Part shown: positions 22,965-30,837 of the stretch, in pieces | Position numbering within the stretch: position 1 is the stretch's first letter | How the letters are laid out: the number at the start of each line of letters is the position of its first letter | DNA from: JACPFJ01 sp041738275 | GTDB taxonomy: Bacteria; Desulfobacterota; Desulfuromonadia; Geobacterales; Pseudopelobacteraceae | DNA length: 32,478 nt | Direction: 5' to 3' | Assembly (NCBI GenBank): GCA_041738275.1 | Contig: JBGSQD010000004.1 | Coordinates: 1 to 32,478 of the forward strand | Position numbers and translations under genes: made by a program | The notes under the pieces: generated by a model | What the model saw: the letters and a program-made list of their open reading frames with translations, nothing else | What the model was told of the DNA's origin: nothing | The model's database searches: none

Positions 22965-24623
22965 CTATAGCCCTCTTATCTCCCGGTCCTTTGGATAATC
23001 TATGATGATTCCGAAACCAATCTCCTGTTTCTCACCAGGTTTGACAAGCAGTTTCCAGGTCAAGACACCATCATTCTTGATTTCATCAGGCTTCAGACTA
23101 GGGTTATCCAGGGCGATTGTAATCTCATCATCCCCTGCCAACGGCAACTGGTCACGAACGATAATAGTCTGGGGTTCTTTACGGAAATTCTGCACCTCGA
23201 TACGATAGCGGTAAGCCATGCGGTTCTTGCCGAACAGTCCTGCCTCCTTGTGAACCTTCAACTCTTCTCGCTTCACCGTAACCTGATCGTCAGTGCCGAA
23301 ATACAGGTCGAACTTTTCTCCTGCAGCCACCTTCTTTAACTGAGAACTGCCGCTGAAGTTGCCGCCGGTGAAGATGTTTACCTTTCCGGCCAATAGCGGA
23401 AAGGGGGCGCGGTTGACAATCTCGGACTTGAGATAGACATTAGGGGCAAGCTTGGGTACTGCCAGGAATTCCAGTGACAACGGAAGATTTTCCATGGCCA
23501 CCACACTGCCATGCTGGGTACCGTCAGATGGGATGTCAACCTTCCGCGGAATAATGAAGGTTACGGAGGTCTGCTCTTCTGCCACCTGTGCAGTTGCATA
23601 AAGTGCTGAAGCTTGGGCTTCTGCAGGCAGTATCTCTGCCTCACCCATGGATGAGGCACGCGCGTCTTTTTTGTAAAGGCTCCTGGGTGCAGGTGCCATT
23701 ACGGGCATCGGCATCGGCGGCTGCGGACGGTACAGGGAGATCCTCCAGGGAAACAATTCAGGGGGCGTTCCACCAATAGCCGGCCGGGAGGTGGATAGTG
23801 ACAGGTCAATATCCCGCCAGTCTTCGCCGGTCTGCTGGCGAACCAGAGCCCTGAAGGTAAGTTCGGCAGATTTACCGTCAGCGGCCAGGCGCACATCATA
23901 GGAGGGTTCCCATCCAGCCTTGGGAGTAACGCTGTTCAGGTCCAGGCTCAGGCTGCCGCCACTGGTCACATCAATATTCACCTCGACTGATTTTGTCTCC
24001 ATGCGGCGCGAACCGATTGACTCCTCGCGTTGCCGCCGCAAGGCGTCGATACGGTCTTTCAGCTGCTTCTTCTCCACATCCAGGTCGCGGGTCTGTTCCT
24101 CAACCCTGGTCACGCCACTGCCGACAAAGGTCAATGCCTCATTAAGTTCGGCCGAGGTAGGCTTGCCCAGAGCCAACTCCTTGGAGATGCGATCACCCCA
24201 GGCCACCTTGATGGAATCTATGAAACCTTTCTGAGCTGCCAGGGATACCTTTTTTGCATCCAGGCTCCCGATCTTGCGCTCCAGGGCAAGAATCTCATCT
24301 TCCAGCTCCTTGGCCCTTTTTTCAGGCACCTGCTCCACAAAAGACCGTTTCACCTCCAATCCCATGATCGTGGCAACGGCACTGCCCTTCCCTGACACCC
24401 GCACCGAATCATCCTGAATCAGGGCCGGCAAGCCCTCTAGGACAACCACGTAGCTTCCGGGTTTTAATGACAGGTTGGCACTACGGGTGGTCATTGCGCG
24501 ATCAGGGTAGACAATAACCGCGGTAATGCGGGGAGATACCTCAAGGCGATCAGGGCCGGCACCTGGCGCCAGGTTCGGGACTGTGACCAGGGTCAGCAAC
24601 AAAAGGATCCGCAAGAAAAACAT
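22965..24623 (-). CDS. DUF4139 (MuiA-type) envelope protein
   Basis: This 552-residue exported protein has a signal peptide (MFFLRILLLLTLVTVPNLA) and a DUF4140-like N-terminal domain (about 30-130, ITAVIVYPDRAMTTRSA and VVVLEGLPALIQDDSVRVSG). A coiled-coil region (about 95-205, many Glu/Lys/Leu) follows, then the DUF4139 part (205-550) with WEPSYDVRLAADGKSAELTF and WRDIDLSLSTSRP. A proline-rich insert sits around residues 300-320. Related proteins were named for mucoidy inhibition but their molecular role is unknown. A good GAGGAG precedes the ATG at 24623. Confidence 0.85.
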   Translation of the reverse strand: MFFLRILLLLTLVTVPNLAPGAGPDRLEVSPRITAVIVYPDRAMTTRSANLSLKPGSYVVVLEGLPALIQDDSVRVSGKGSAVATIMGLEVKRSFVEQVPEKRAKELEDEILALERKIGSLDAKKVSLAAQKGFIDSIKVAWGDRISKELALGKPTSAELNEALTFVGSGVTRVEEQTRDLDVEKKQLKDRIDALRRQREESIGSRRMETKSVEVNIDVTSGGSLSLDLNSVTPKAGWEPSYDVRLAADGKSAELTFRALVRQQTGEDWRDIDLSLSTSRPAIGGTPPELFPWRISLYRPQPPMPMPVMAPAPRSLYKKDARASSMGEAEILPAEAQASALYATAQVAEEQTSVTFIIPRKVDIPSDGTQHGSVVAMENLPLSLEFLAVPKLAPNVYLKSEIVNRAPFPLLAGKVNIFTGGNFSGSSQLKKVAAGEKFDLYFGTDDQVTVKREELKVHKEAGLFGKNRMAYRYRIEVQNFRKEPQTIIVRDQLPLAGDDEITIALDNPSLKPDEIKNDGVLTWKLLVKPGEKQEIGFGIIIDYPKDREIRGL

Positions 24624-24700
24624 GAATTGCTCCTCTCATAGTGAAAATTCAAATATGCTACAGGTCCGTCTACGCTGCGGCTCTGTGAAAAACATTCACG

Positions 24701-24991
24701 TTATTGCGCCCGTGTTAAGCTTTCCAACCGGGAAAGGTACTCCATTGCCGCAAAGTCGCTGTTTCCGCACATCTCCATACTTGGGCGCAGGCTGCAGCAA
24801 ACAGTTGGGCGATCAGGCAAGCCGAACAGCATGCAGCGATTGTCCGCAGTCAGCTGCACGCAACGTTCCCCCGCAGGTTTGCCGCTTGCCATGCCGGGTA
24901 TCGCTGACGATATGGAAGGGGCAATACAGCAGGCGGCACACCCTACCCTGCATGACATGTCTGCAATACTGATATTCTTAATAATAGTCAT
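24701..24991 (-). CDS. YkgJ-family cysteine-cluster protein
   Basis: This 96-residue cytoplasmic protein has nine cysteines: C14-x3-C18-x2-C21-C22, then C44, C53, C65-C66 and C75. The pattern is that of the YkgJ family, proposed to bind zinc or iron. A well spaced GGAG precedes the ATG at 24991, and the in-frame codon at 25012 is not needed. It is followed after 77 bp by the DUF4139 gene. No catalytic function is known for the family. Confidence 0.8.
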   Translation of the reverse strand: MTIIKNISIADMSCRVGCAACCIAPSISSAIPGMASGKPAGERCVQLTADNRCMLFGLPDRPTVCCSLRPSMEMCGNSDFAAMEYLSRLESLTRAQ

Positions 24992-25121
24992 GCAGATTCT
25001 CCGCAGATCCATGGCAATAAAAGTAAAGAATTAAACTGATAATTGTCTGTAAAATGACTTCAGTCCATCAATTGTAGAGGTATTTATCCAGTTTGTACAG
25101 ACTGAGGTAGGTTAATAAATC

Positions 25122-25141
25122 GGCCGGCAGTTACGCCAGCC
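25122..25141. terminator. Possible weak terminator hairpin after tex
   Basis: GGCCGGC (25122-25128) and GCCAGCC (25135-25141) pair as a 7-bp stem (one G-U), about 50 bp past the tex stop. T-rich but interrupted sequence follows on both strands (GATTTATT on minus, ATTTTATT on plus), so it could end transcription weakly from either side. Confidence 0.4.
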
Positions 25142-25190
25142 ATTTTATTAAATGTTTAAACTAACTGTACGATCTCAAAGACGTTTTTTC

Positions 25191-27368
25191 TCACTTAACA
25201 CCGGTTTCAGCTTCCTTGATGGATAATGAGATCCTTTTGCGTTGCGCATCAGCCGACAGGACCTTGACCTTTACCAGTTGTCCTGCCTTGACCACATCGT
25301 TGGGGTCCTTGACATAACGGTTGGCCAGATGGCTGATGTGTACGAGGCCATCCTGGTGAACCCCGATGTCCACGAAGGCGCCAAAGGCGGTCACATTGGT
25401 CACCACACCCTGCAGGATCATGTCAGCCTGCAGATCGGTAATTTCACGGATGTCGGCCCTAAAGCTTGCCGTCTGAAACTGACTGCGCGGGTCACGGCCA
25501 GGCTTCTTCAATTCTTCCAGGATGTCATTCAGGGTCGGCAGCCCGACGCTGTCGGACACGTAACGCTTCAGGTCGATACGGGCCACCATGGCCGGATCCG
25601 AGGTCAATTGTGTCAATGAACATCCCAGGTCAACTGCCATGGCCTCGACCAATGGGTAGCGTTCCGGGTGGACGGCGGTATTGTCCAGCAATTGCTGTCC
25701 GTTGCGTATCCGCAGGAAACCTGCTGCCTGCTCAAAGGCCTTGGCCCCAAATCTCGGCACCTTTAGCAGCGCCTTGCGGGTCGGAAACGGTCCATTCTCA
25801 TCGCGGAATTTGGTAATCGCCTTGGCCAGGGCCGGTCCCACCCCGGAAACATAGGCCAGCAGGGCCCAGGAAGCGGTATTCAGATCCACGCCCACGTAAT
25901 TGACGCACGATTCCACCACCCCGTCCAGGGCCTTCTTGAGCATGGACTGGTTGACGTCATGCTGGTACTGGCCGACGCCGATGCTTTTGGGATCGACCTT
26001 GACCAGTTCACCCAGCGGGTCCTGCAGGCGCCTGGCAATGGAGATGGCGCCGCGCACGGTCAGATCCAGCTCAGGAAACTCTTCGCGGGCAATATCCGAG
26101 GCCGAGTAAACACTTGCTCCAGCCTCACTGACCGACACCACCGGCAGGTGCCTCCCTGCACCGTCCAGGGTTTCCCTGGCAAAGATCTCCATCTCCCGGC
26201 CGGCGGTACCATTACCGATGGCGACCATTTCGATATGGTGTTTCTCGACCAGGCGCAACAGATCTTCGCGGGCCTGGGGAATACGCCCCTCACCGATGTG
26301 AGGGTAGATCGTGACATGCTCCAGGAAGCGGCCGGTGGCATCCACCGCTGCCAGCTTGGAACCGGTGCGGAAACCGGGGTCGATACCGAGCACCCGCTTG
26401 CCGCCGGCCGGCGGCGCCAGCAGCAGGTTGCGCAGGTTTTGGGAAAAGACCGTGATGGCAGCATCATCAGCACGATCCTTAGCTTCCAGGCGCAGTTCGA
26501 CCTCGATGGAGGGAGCTATCAACCGCTTGTAGGCATCCTCTGCCACCTTCTCCAGCAGTGGCGAAAAGATGCCTGGCACTTTGATCAGACGCGATTTCAA
26601 TCCTGCCATGATCTGTTCAACCGGGGCGCTGATGGAAAGGTGCAGCACCTCTTCCTTCTCGCCGCGACGCATGGCCAGCATCCGGTGGGAGGGGACCGCC
26701 TTGAGCGGTTCCTGATAATCATAGTACATCTCGAACTTTGTGACCTGACCTTTGCTGTCCGATGCCACCCGTGAACTGATCACCCCCTGTTCACCGGTCA
26801 GGCGCCGCACCATGGCACGGGCGTCGGCATCATCCGAAAGCCGCTCGGCAAGGATGTACCCGGCACCTTCCAGGGCCGCGGCAACATCCGGCACCTCCCT
26901 GGAAGGATCAACAAAGGGTAACGCAACCTCCTCAACGCTGCCTTTGTTCAGATTCTGGGAAGCTATAATATCGGCCAGCGGCTCAAGGCCCCGCTCACGG
27001 GCAATGGTCGCCTTGGTGCGGCGCTTGGGTCTGTAGGGCAGATACAGATCCTCCACCTCGGTCTTCTGGCGCGAATCCTCAATGCGCTTCTTCAGCTCAG
27101 GGGTCAGCTTGCCCTGCTCTTCGATGGAGTTGAGCACGGTCAGCTTGCGCTCCTCCAGCTCACAAAAATAGTTGAACTGTTCCTCCACGGAGCGGATCTG
27201 CACCTCATCCAGTTCGCCGGTGCGTTCCTTGCGGTAGCGGGCGATAAAGGGCACCGTGCCCCCCTCCTGCAGCAGCTCCACGGTATTGCTGACCTGAAAG
27301 GGCTTGAGCCCTGTCGCCTCGATGATATATGGGATAAGTTTCTGGATTTGCTCGTCAGTCATCTTCAT
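25191..27368 (-). CDS. tex: Transcription accessory protein Tex
   Basis: This 725-residue cytoplasmic protein has the family order: an N-terminal Tex-like region starting IIEATGLKPFQVSNTVELLQ, a YqgF-like RNase H fold with GKRVLGIDPGFRTGSKLAAVD, and GVGQYQHDVNQSMLKKALD. Next come helix-hairpin-helix motifs (VSGVGPALAKAI and LKVPRFGAKAFEQAAGFLRI), and an S1 RNA-binding domain ends the protein (about 645-720, GVVTNVTAFGAFVDIGVHQ). Tex acts on RNA polymerase and transcription complexes. The start is ATG at 27368 with GGAG well placed, not the codon at 27413. The length is slightly shorter than E. coli Tex. Confidence 0.95.
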   Translation of the reverse strand: MKMTDEQIQKLIPYIIEATGLKPFQVSNTVELLQEGGTVPFIARYRKERTGELDEVQIRSVEEQFNYFCELEERKLTVLNSIEEQGKLTPELKKRIEDSRQKTEVEDLYLPYRPKRRTKATIARERGLEPLADIIASQNLNKGSVEEVALPFVDPSREVPDVAAALEGAGYILAERLSDDADARAMVRRLTGEQGVISSRVASDSKGQVTKFEMYYDYQEPLKAVPSHRMLAMRRGEKEEVLHLSISAPVEQIMAGLKSRLIKVPGIFSPLLEKVAEDAYKRLIAPSIEVELRLEAKDRADDAAITVFSQNLRNLLLAPPAGGKRVLGIDPGFRTGSKLAAVDATGRFLEHVTIYPHIGEGRIPQAREDLLRLVEKHHIEMVAIGNGTAGREMEIFARETLDGAGRHLPVVSVSEAGASVYSASDIAREEFPELDLTVRGAISIARRLQDPLGELVKVDPKSIGVGQYQHDVNQSMLKKALDGVVESCVNYVGVDLNTASWALLAYVSGVGPALAKAITKFRDENGPFPTRKALLKVPRFGAKAFEQAAGFLRIRNGQQLLDNTAVHPERYPLVEAMAVDLGCSLTQLTSDPAMVARIDLKRYVSDSVGLPTLNDILEELKKPGRDPRSQFQTASFRADIREITDLQADMILQGVVTNVTAFGAFVDIGVHQDGLVHISHLANRYVKDPNDVVKAGQLVKVKVLSADAQRKRISLSIKEAETGVK

Positions 27369-27511
27369 TACGGCTCCGGTGTACGTGGTGAAATTGGAAC
27401 AAAGGGTGGGCATACTACTACATGGATGGAAAAATGAAAAGTGTACACAACATGCACCCTTGATGCGTTGGTTCCTGCCGATTATTCGCCTGAAGGTTGT
27501 TCGGGAAACAG

Positions 27512-28309
27512 CTACCCTGTTTTCTCCAGGATCACGACATACTCGAAACCGGATCGTGAGGAAATAACTTCCCGTAAGGACAGCTCCTGCAGATGATGGT
27601 CAATCAGATGATTAATAATGCTGACCAGAGAAGATTTGGTAAAGACATGGAAATGAGGATCAACGGAGGATTCCCGCATCAGTTTATCTACGTACGCGTT
27701 TTTCTCCGCTTCGGTGCGATATGTCTTCAGGTTCCTGTGAACTTTCTTGAGGTTGGGAATGGATATATCGACGAACTCCCTGAAATGCTCCCTGTTCCTT
27801 GTCGCAAAGGCGTCCATTTCGCCGGCCTTTACCAGTTCGTAATCCTCCACGAGGTGCTCAACAGTCGTAATCCTTCGCCCTTGATCAAAGCTTTTATCGG
27901 CATTGGGCAGGGTAAGGAAAAGGATACCGTTCGCCTTCAGTGCGCTGTTCCAGTTCAAAAGTACCTGCAGCGGGTTTGGCGCATGCTCCAGAACGTGATT
28001 GGCGATTATGAAATCCTGTGAAACACTCCGGATGAACGACAATTCAAAGCCGTCACCGACATGATCCGTAACAACAATCCTGGAGCCGTCAATCTCCGGA
28101 TACTTTTTGACATTCTCTTCCCTTGTCGCATAATCGACATACTTTACAACAACCCCGGGAAGAACTTCCAAAGGGTGTTGTAAAGCACCTATCTCCAGCC
28201 CCTGGCCACGTAAATAGCGAAAGGAGGCCTTTTTTCGAGCATGGTACGAAGGGAAGATAAACGTTTCATTTATATACTTTAGGGATTTCGAGAATGTACC
28301 TGTGAACAT
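27512..28309 (-). CDS. Class I SAM-dependent methyltransferase
   Basis: The 265-residue protein contains GLEIGALQHPLEVL as its SAM-binding loop (EIGAL in place of the usual E-x-G-x-G), a later acidic position in KYVDYATREENV, and FIIANHVLEHAPNPLQVLLNW, the catalytic-core motif of small-molecule or glycan methyltransferases. The EIGALxxPL wording is common in proteins near surface-polysaccharide genes, though no such genes are present here. The ATG at 28309 is 5 bp after the upstream kinase stop, with only a weak Shine-Dalgarno. The substrate is unknown. Confidence 0.78.
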   Translation of the reverse strand: MFTGTFSKSLKYINETFIFPSYHARKKASFRYLRGQGLEIGALQHPLEVLPGVVVKYVDYATREENVKKYPEIDGSRIVVTDHVGDGFELSFIRSVSQDFIIANHVLEHAPNPLQVLLNWNSALKANGILFLTLPNADKSFDQGRRITTVEHLVEDYELVKAGEMDAFATRNREHFREFVDISIPNLKKVHRNLKTYRTEAEKNAYVDKLMRESSVDPHFHVFTKSSLVSIINHLIDHHLQELSLREVISSRSGFEYVVILEKTG

Positions 28310-28314
28310 AATGG

Positions 28315-30516
28315 TTACTTTAACTTTCTTTCACCCAGCGTTTCCCGCACCGACTTGATCAACCTGTCCGGCATGATCGGCTTGGCGAGATATTCACAAT
28401 CATCTGACAGGGTGCCCTTCTGATGGAGTATGTCGTCACTGTATCCGCTTAAAAAGATGCAGGGTATTTCAGGATAAAACTTCCGCACGGCTTTCAGTGC
28501 TTCCTGGCCGTTCATGCGGGGCATTATCACATCCAGAAGGAGTAAATCGACCGTTTCCCCCAAATTTTCCATGACAGCAACAACCTCTTCACCGTCGCAA
28601 GCCTCGAGCACATGGTAGCCGATGCCCTGCAAAAGTTCAACAATCATCGGACGAACATCATCATTGTCCTCACCGATCAGAATGGTTCCACTATCCTGGA
28701 TCTGGCTGATCGATTCAATGTTTTGTTCCTCGACCGTTTCACTTTGAATGACTGAGATTTCAGGAAACCAGACCGAAAAGGTTGCACCCTGACCAGGCCT
28801 GCTTGACACCTTGATATGGCCGTTATGCTGCTGCACGATGCCAAAGACCATCGAAAGCCCCAGTCCGGTGCCCTTGCCGATCTCCTTGGTCGTGAAAAAC
28901 GGGTCAAAGATCCGCTCAAGGTTATCGTCAGTGATGCCGTGGCCGGTATCACTGACAGACAACATAACATAGCTGCCGACAGATATGCCGACCGGTGGGT
29001 CAGGCTCACTGCCGTCGTAGTGAACCCTGGTCGTTGCGATAGTCAAACAGCCGCCATCCGGCATTGCGTCGCGGGCATTGTTGTAAAGATTCAGCACAAT
29101 CTGCTGCAATTGCCCAAAATCCCCCATGAGAACCAGGTCTTTGTCAACCAGCTGAAATTCGACACGGATGTTTTCGCCCGCAAGGCGGCAGAGCATATCT
29201 TTCATGTCAAAGATCAGGTTGTTGAGATGAACCGGCTCGGTTGTCATGATCTGTTTGCGGCTGAAGGTCAGCAGGCCTTGCGTCAGCGAAGCAGCCTTCT
29301 GGGAAGCATTGATAATGCGCTGCACAGTGGCAAGATGGGGGGAATCAGGACCCAGACGCATTTCAAGGATGCCGGCATAGCCCAGTATGCCGGCCAGGAC
29401 ATTGTTGAATTCATGGGCCACCCCGCCGGCCAGCTGGCCGATGGAATCGAGCTTCTGGGTATGATGCAGCTGTTCCTTGAGCTGCTCTTTCTCAAACTCT
29501 GCTTTCTTGAAATCGGAAATATCGCGAATCGATTCGATGGAGCCGATCTGAATGCCGTCATGGTCGTACAGAGGCGACGCCGTTATCCAGAGTTGCCGTT
29601 CACCAAAGTTATTGATTGCAGGAAGATGTACCTCTGCAGCAATCGTCTGCCCCCGCCGTTTGAAATACTTGTAGTTGAACAGCAGCACTTCTTCTTCAGT
29701 TCCGATAAGATCAATCAAGACCGGGCGCCGCACTCCGTAAAAGGGCATGCTGTAAGCATAATTTCCCGCGCCAAGAATATCCTCCTTTGCCACCCCCGTC
29801 ATTTCCTCGATAGCCTTATTCCATGCGATGACACGATGATCAGTGTCAATAACGAACGTAGCATCCGGCAGAAAATCAATGATTCCCTGCAGGCGCTGGT
29901 TCATTGATCGCATCTCCTGTTCCAGCGCATGCTGCAGTTTGATGACATTCAGAAAGGACTGTGTCTGGCTGTTTATCAACTCACCCAGTTTTGCAATCAA
30001 TTCGATGGGTGAGTTTACGCTAGCCCTGGCATCCAGATCACCGTCAGCAAGATGAAGCAGTGTTTCATAATGCTCACAAAGACCCATGGCGGTTTCATGG
30101 CTATCCTCGACCATATCCTTTATGAAGTCGGCCATCTGGTTCAGAAGCGGTTCCAGTACAGCGAACGCCTTGATATCATAGGGCAGGATCACGCGCGCAT
30201 TCGGATCACCGATAGAAAGACGCTCCAACATATTCTGGATGGCAGTAAAACCAAGATCTATGGAGGGTTGTTTGACAATGATGTTTTCATGGCACTGGGC
30301 AAGACAGGATGAGATGCGGGAAAAAATGGAGCGGTCACCATGCTGATGCAGCAGGTCGCAATCAAGGCAAAGGGAATAGAGCTTGAGTTTGTCTGAGGGC
30401 GGGTCTCCTGCGCAGCGAGCCTGCGACATACCGGGGAAAGAATCATACCCTTCAGTCGAAGAAAGTTCGCAGTAAAGGATACAACGGTCGTCAGGATGAT
30501 AAGTGGTGTCTGCCAT
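28315..30516 (-). CDS. Hybrid histidine kinase with cysteine-rich N-terminus, HAMP-like, PAS and receiver domains
   Basis: This 733-residue protein has no membrane segment. Residues 1-80 hold seven Cys (12, 16, 35, 50, 53, 71, 75), including C-x3-C, C-x2-C and C-x3-C pairs. A HAMP-like helix (about 152-190) and a PAS domain (about 210-335) follow. The HisKA phosphoacceptor is His368 in GGVAHEFNN, then come the ATPase motifs NLYNNARDAM, DTGHGI and GKGTGLGLSM. The C-terminal receiver has phospho-acceptor Asp662 in LLLDVIMPRMNG. It is probably a cytoplasmic sensor of a redox or metal signal; the Cys role is inferred. AAGGGA precedes the ATG at 30516. Confidence 0.88.
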   Translation of the reverse strand: MADTTYHPDDRCILYCELSSTEGYDSFPGMSQARCAGDPPSDKLKLYSLCLDCDLLHQHGDRSIFSRISSCLAQCHENIIVKQPSIDLGFTAIQNMLERLSIGDPNARVILPYDIKAFAVLEPLLNQMADFIKDMVEDSHETAMGLCEHYETLLHLADGDLDARASVNSPIELIAKLGELINSQTQSFLNVIKLQHALEQEMRSMNQRLQGIIDFLPDATFVIDTDHRVIAWNKAIEEMTGVAKEDILGAGNYAYSMPFYGVRRPVLIDLIGTEEEVLLFNYKYFKRRGQTIAAEVHLPAINNFGERQLWITASPLYDHDGIQIGSIESIRDISDFKKAEFEKEQLKEQLHHTQKLDSIGQLAGGVAHEFNNVLAGILGYAGILEMRLGPDSPHLATVQRIINASQKAASLTQGLLTFSRKQIMTTEPVHLNNLIFDMKDMLCRLAGENIRVEFQLVDKDLVLMGDFGQLQQIVLNLYNNARDAMPDGGCLTIATTRVHYDGSEPDPPVGISVGSYVMLSVSDTGHGITDDNLERIFDPFFTTKEIGKGTGLGLSMVFGIVQQHNGHIKVSSRPGQGATFSVWFPEISVIQSETVEEQNIESISQIQDSGTILIGEDNDDVRPMIVELLQGIGYHVLEACDGEEVVAVMENLGETVDLLLLDVIMPRMNGQEALKAVRKFYPEIPCIFLSGYSDDILHQKGTLSDDCEYLAKPIMPDRLIKSVRETLGERKLK

Positions 30517-30548
30517 AGACGTTTCCCTTGTGAACTAAGTCCTGATGA

Positions 30549-30785
30549 TCAAAATCGGATCAAGGCCCGCTTGCGGTAGTTCCCCTCATCTCGCATGGAG
30601 AGCAAGGTCTTTTTCAGACGGATGCACCAGGCGGTGATATCCTTCTCAAAGGTAGGACAATCACCTATTATTTCGAGGATTTCTCCTGCTTTCATGTCAG
30701 GTGAAATGACCGACAGCTTCAATACCGGTTGAGGGCATTTGAGACCGCTGGTATCCAGCACGCGATCTGCCTGTTGTGATGGCAT
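30549..30785 (-). CDS. TusA-like sulfur-carrier/sulfurtransferase protein
   Basis: This 78-residue protein contains DTSGLKCPQPVLKL (11-24), the SirA/TusA signature with active-site Cys17, and ends with the helix and strand of the fold (FEKDITAWCIRLKKTLL). TusA proteins carry sulfur as persulfide for tRNA thiolation, molybdopterin or dissimilatory sulfur work; which applies here is not shown. GGAGG is well placed before the ATG at 30785, so the upstream in-frame codon at 30863 is not used. It sits between two hybrid histidine kinase genes, 32 bp before the next. Confidence 0.88.
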   Translation of the reverse strand: MPSQQADRVLDTSGLKCPQPVLKLSVISPDMKAGEILEIIGDCPTFEKDITAWCIRLKKTLLSMRDEGNYRKRALIRF

Positions 30786-30837
30786 GGTAGTCCTCCAGTT
30801 GTATCGAACTCTGCGAATACTATAGTTGATGAAATCT

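Noticed and set aside
28816..29907. A 363-residue plus-strand frame opposite the PAS hybrid kinase
   Set aside because: It mirrors the codons of a real kinase gene on the other strand; it has no recognisable domain or ribosome binding site. Similar long antisense frames at 6354-7199 and 30844-31719 were rejected for the same reason.
28315..30516. CLAQCH in the kinase N-terminus as a c-type heme site
   Set aside because: The spacing is C-x3-C-H, not C-x2-C-H, and there is no signal peptide, so covalent heme attachment is unlikely.
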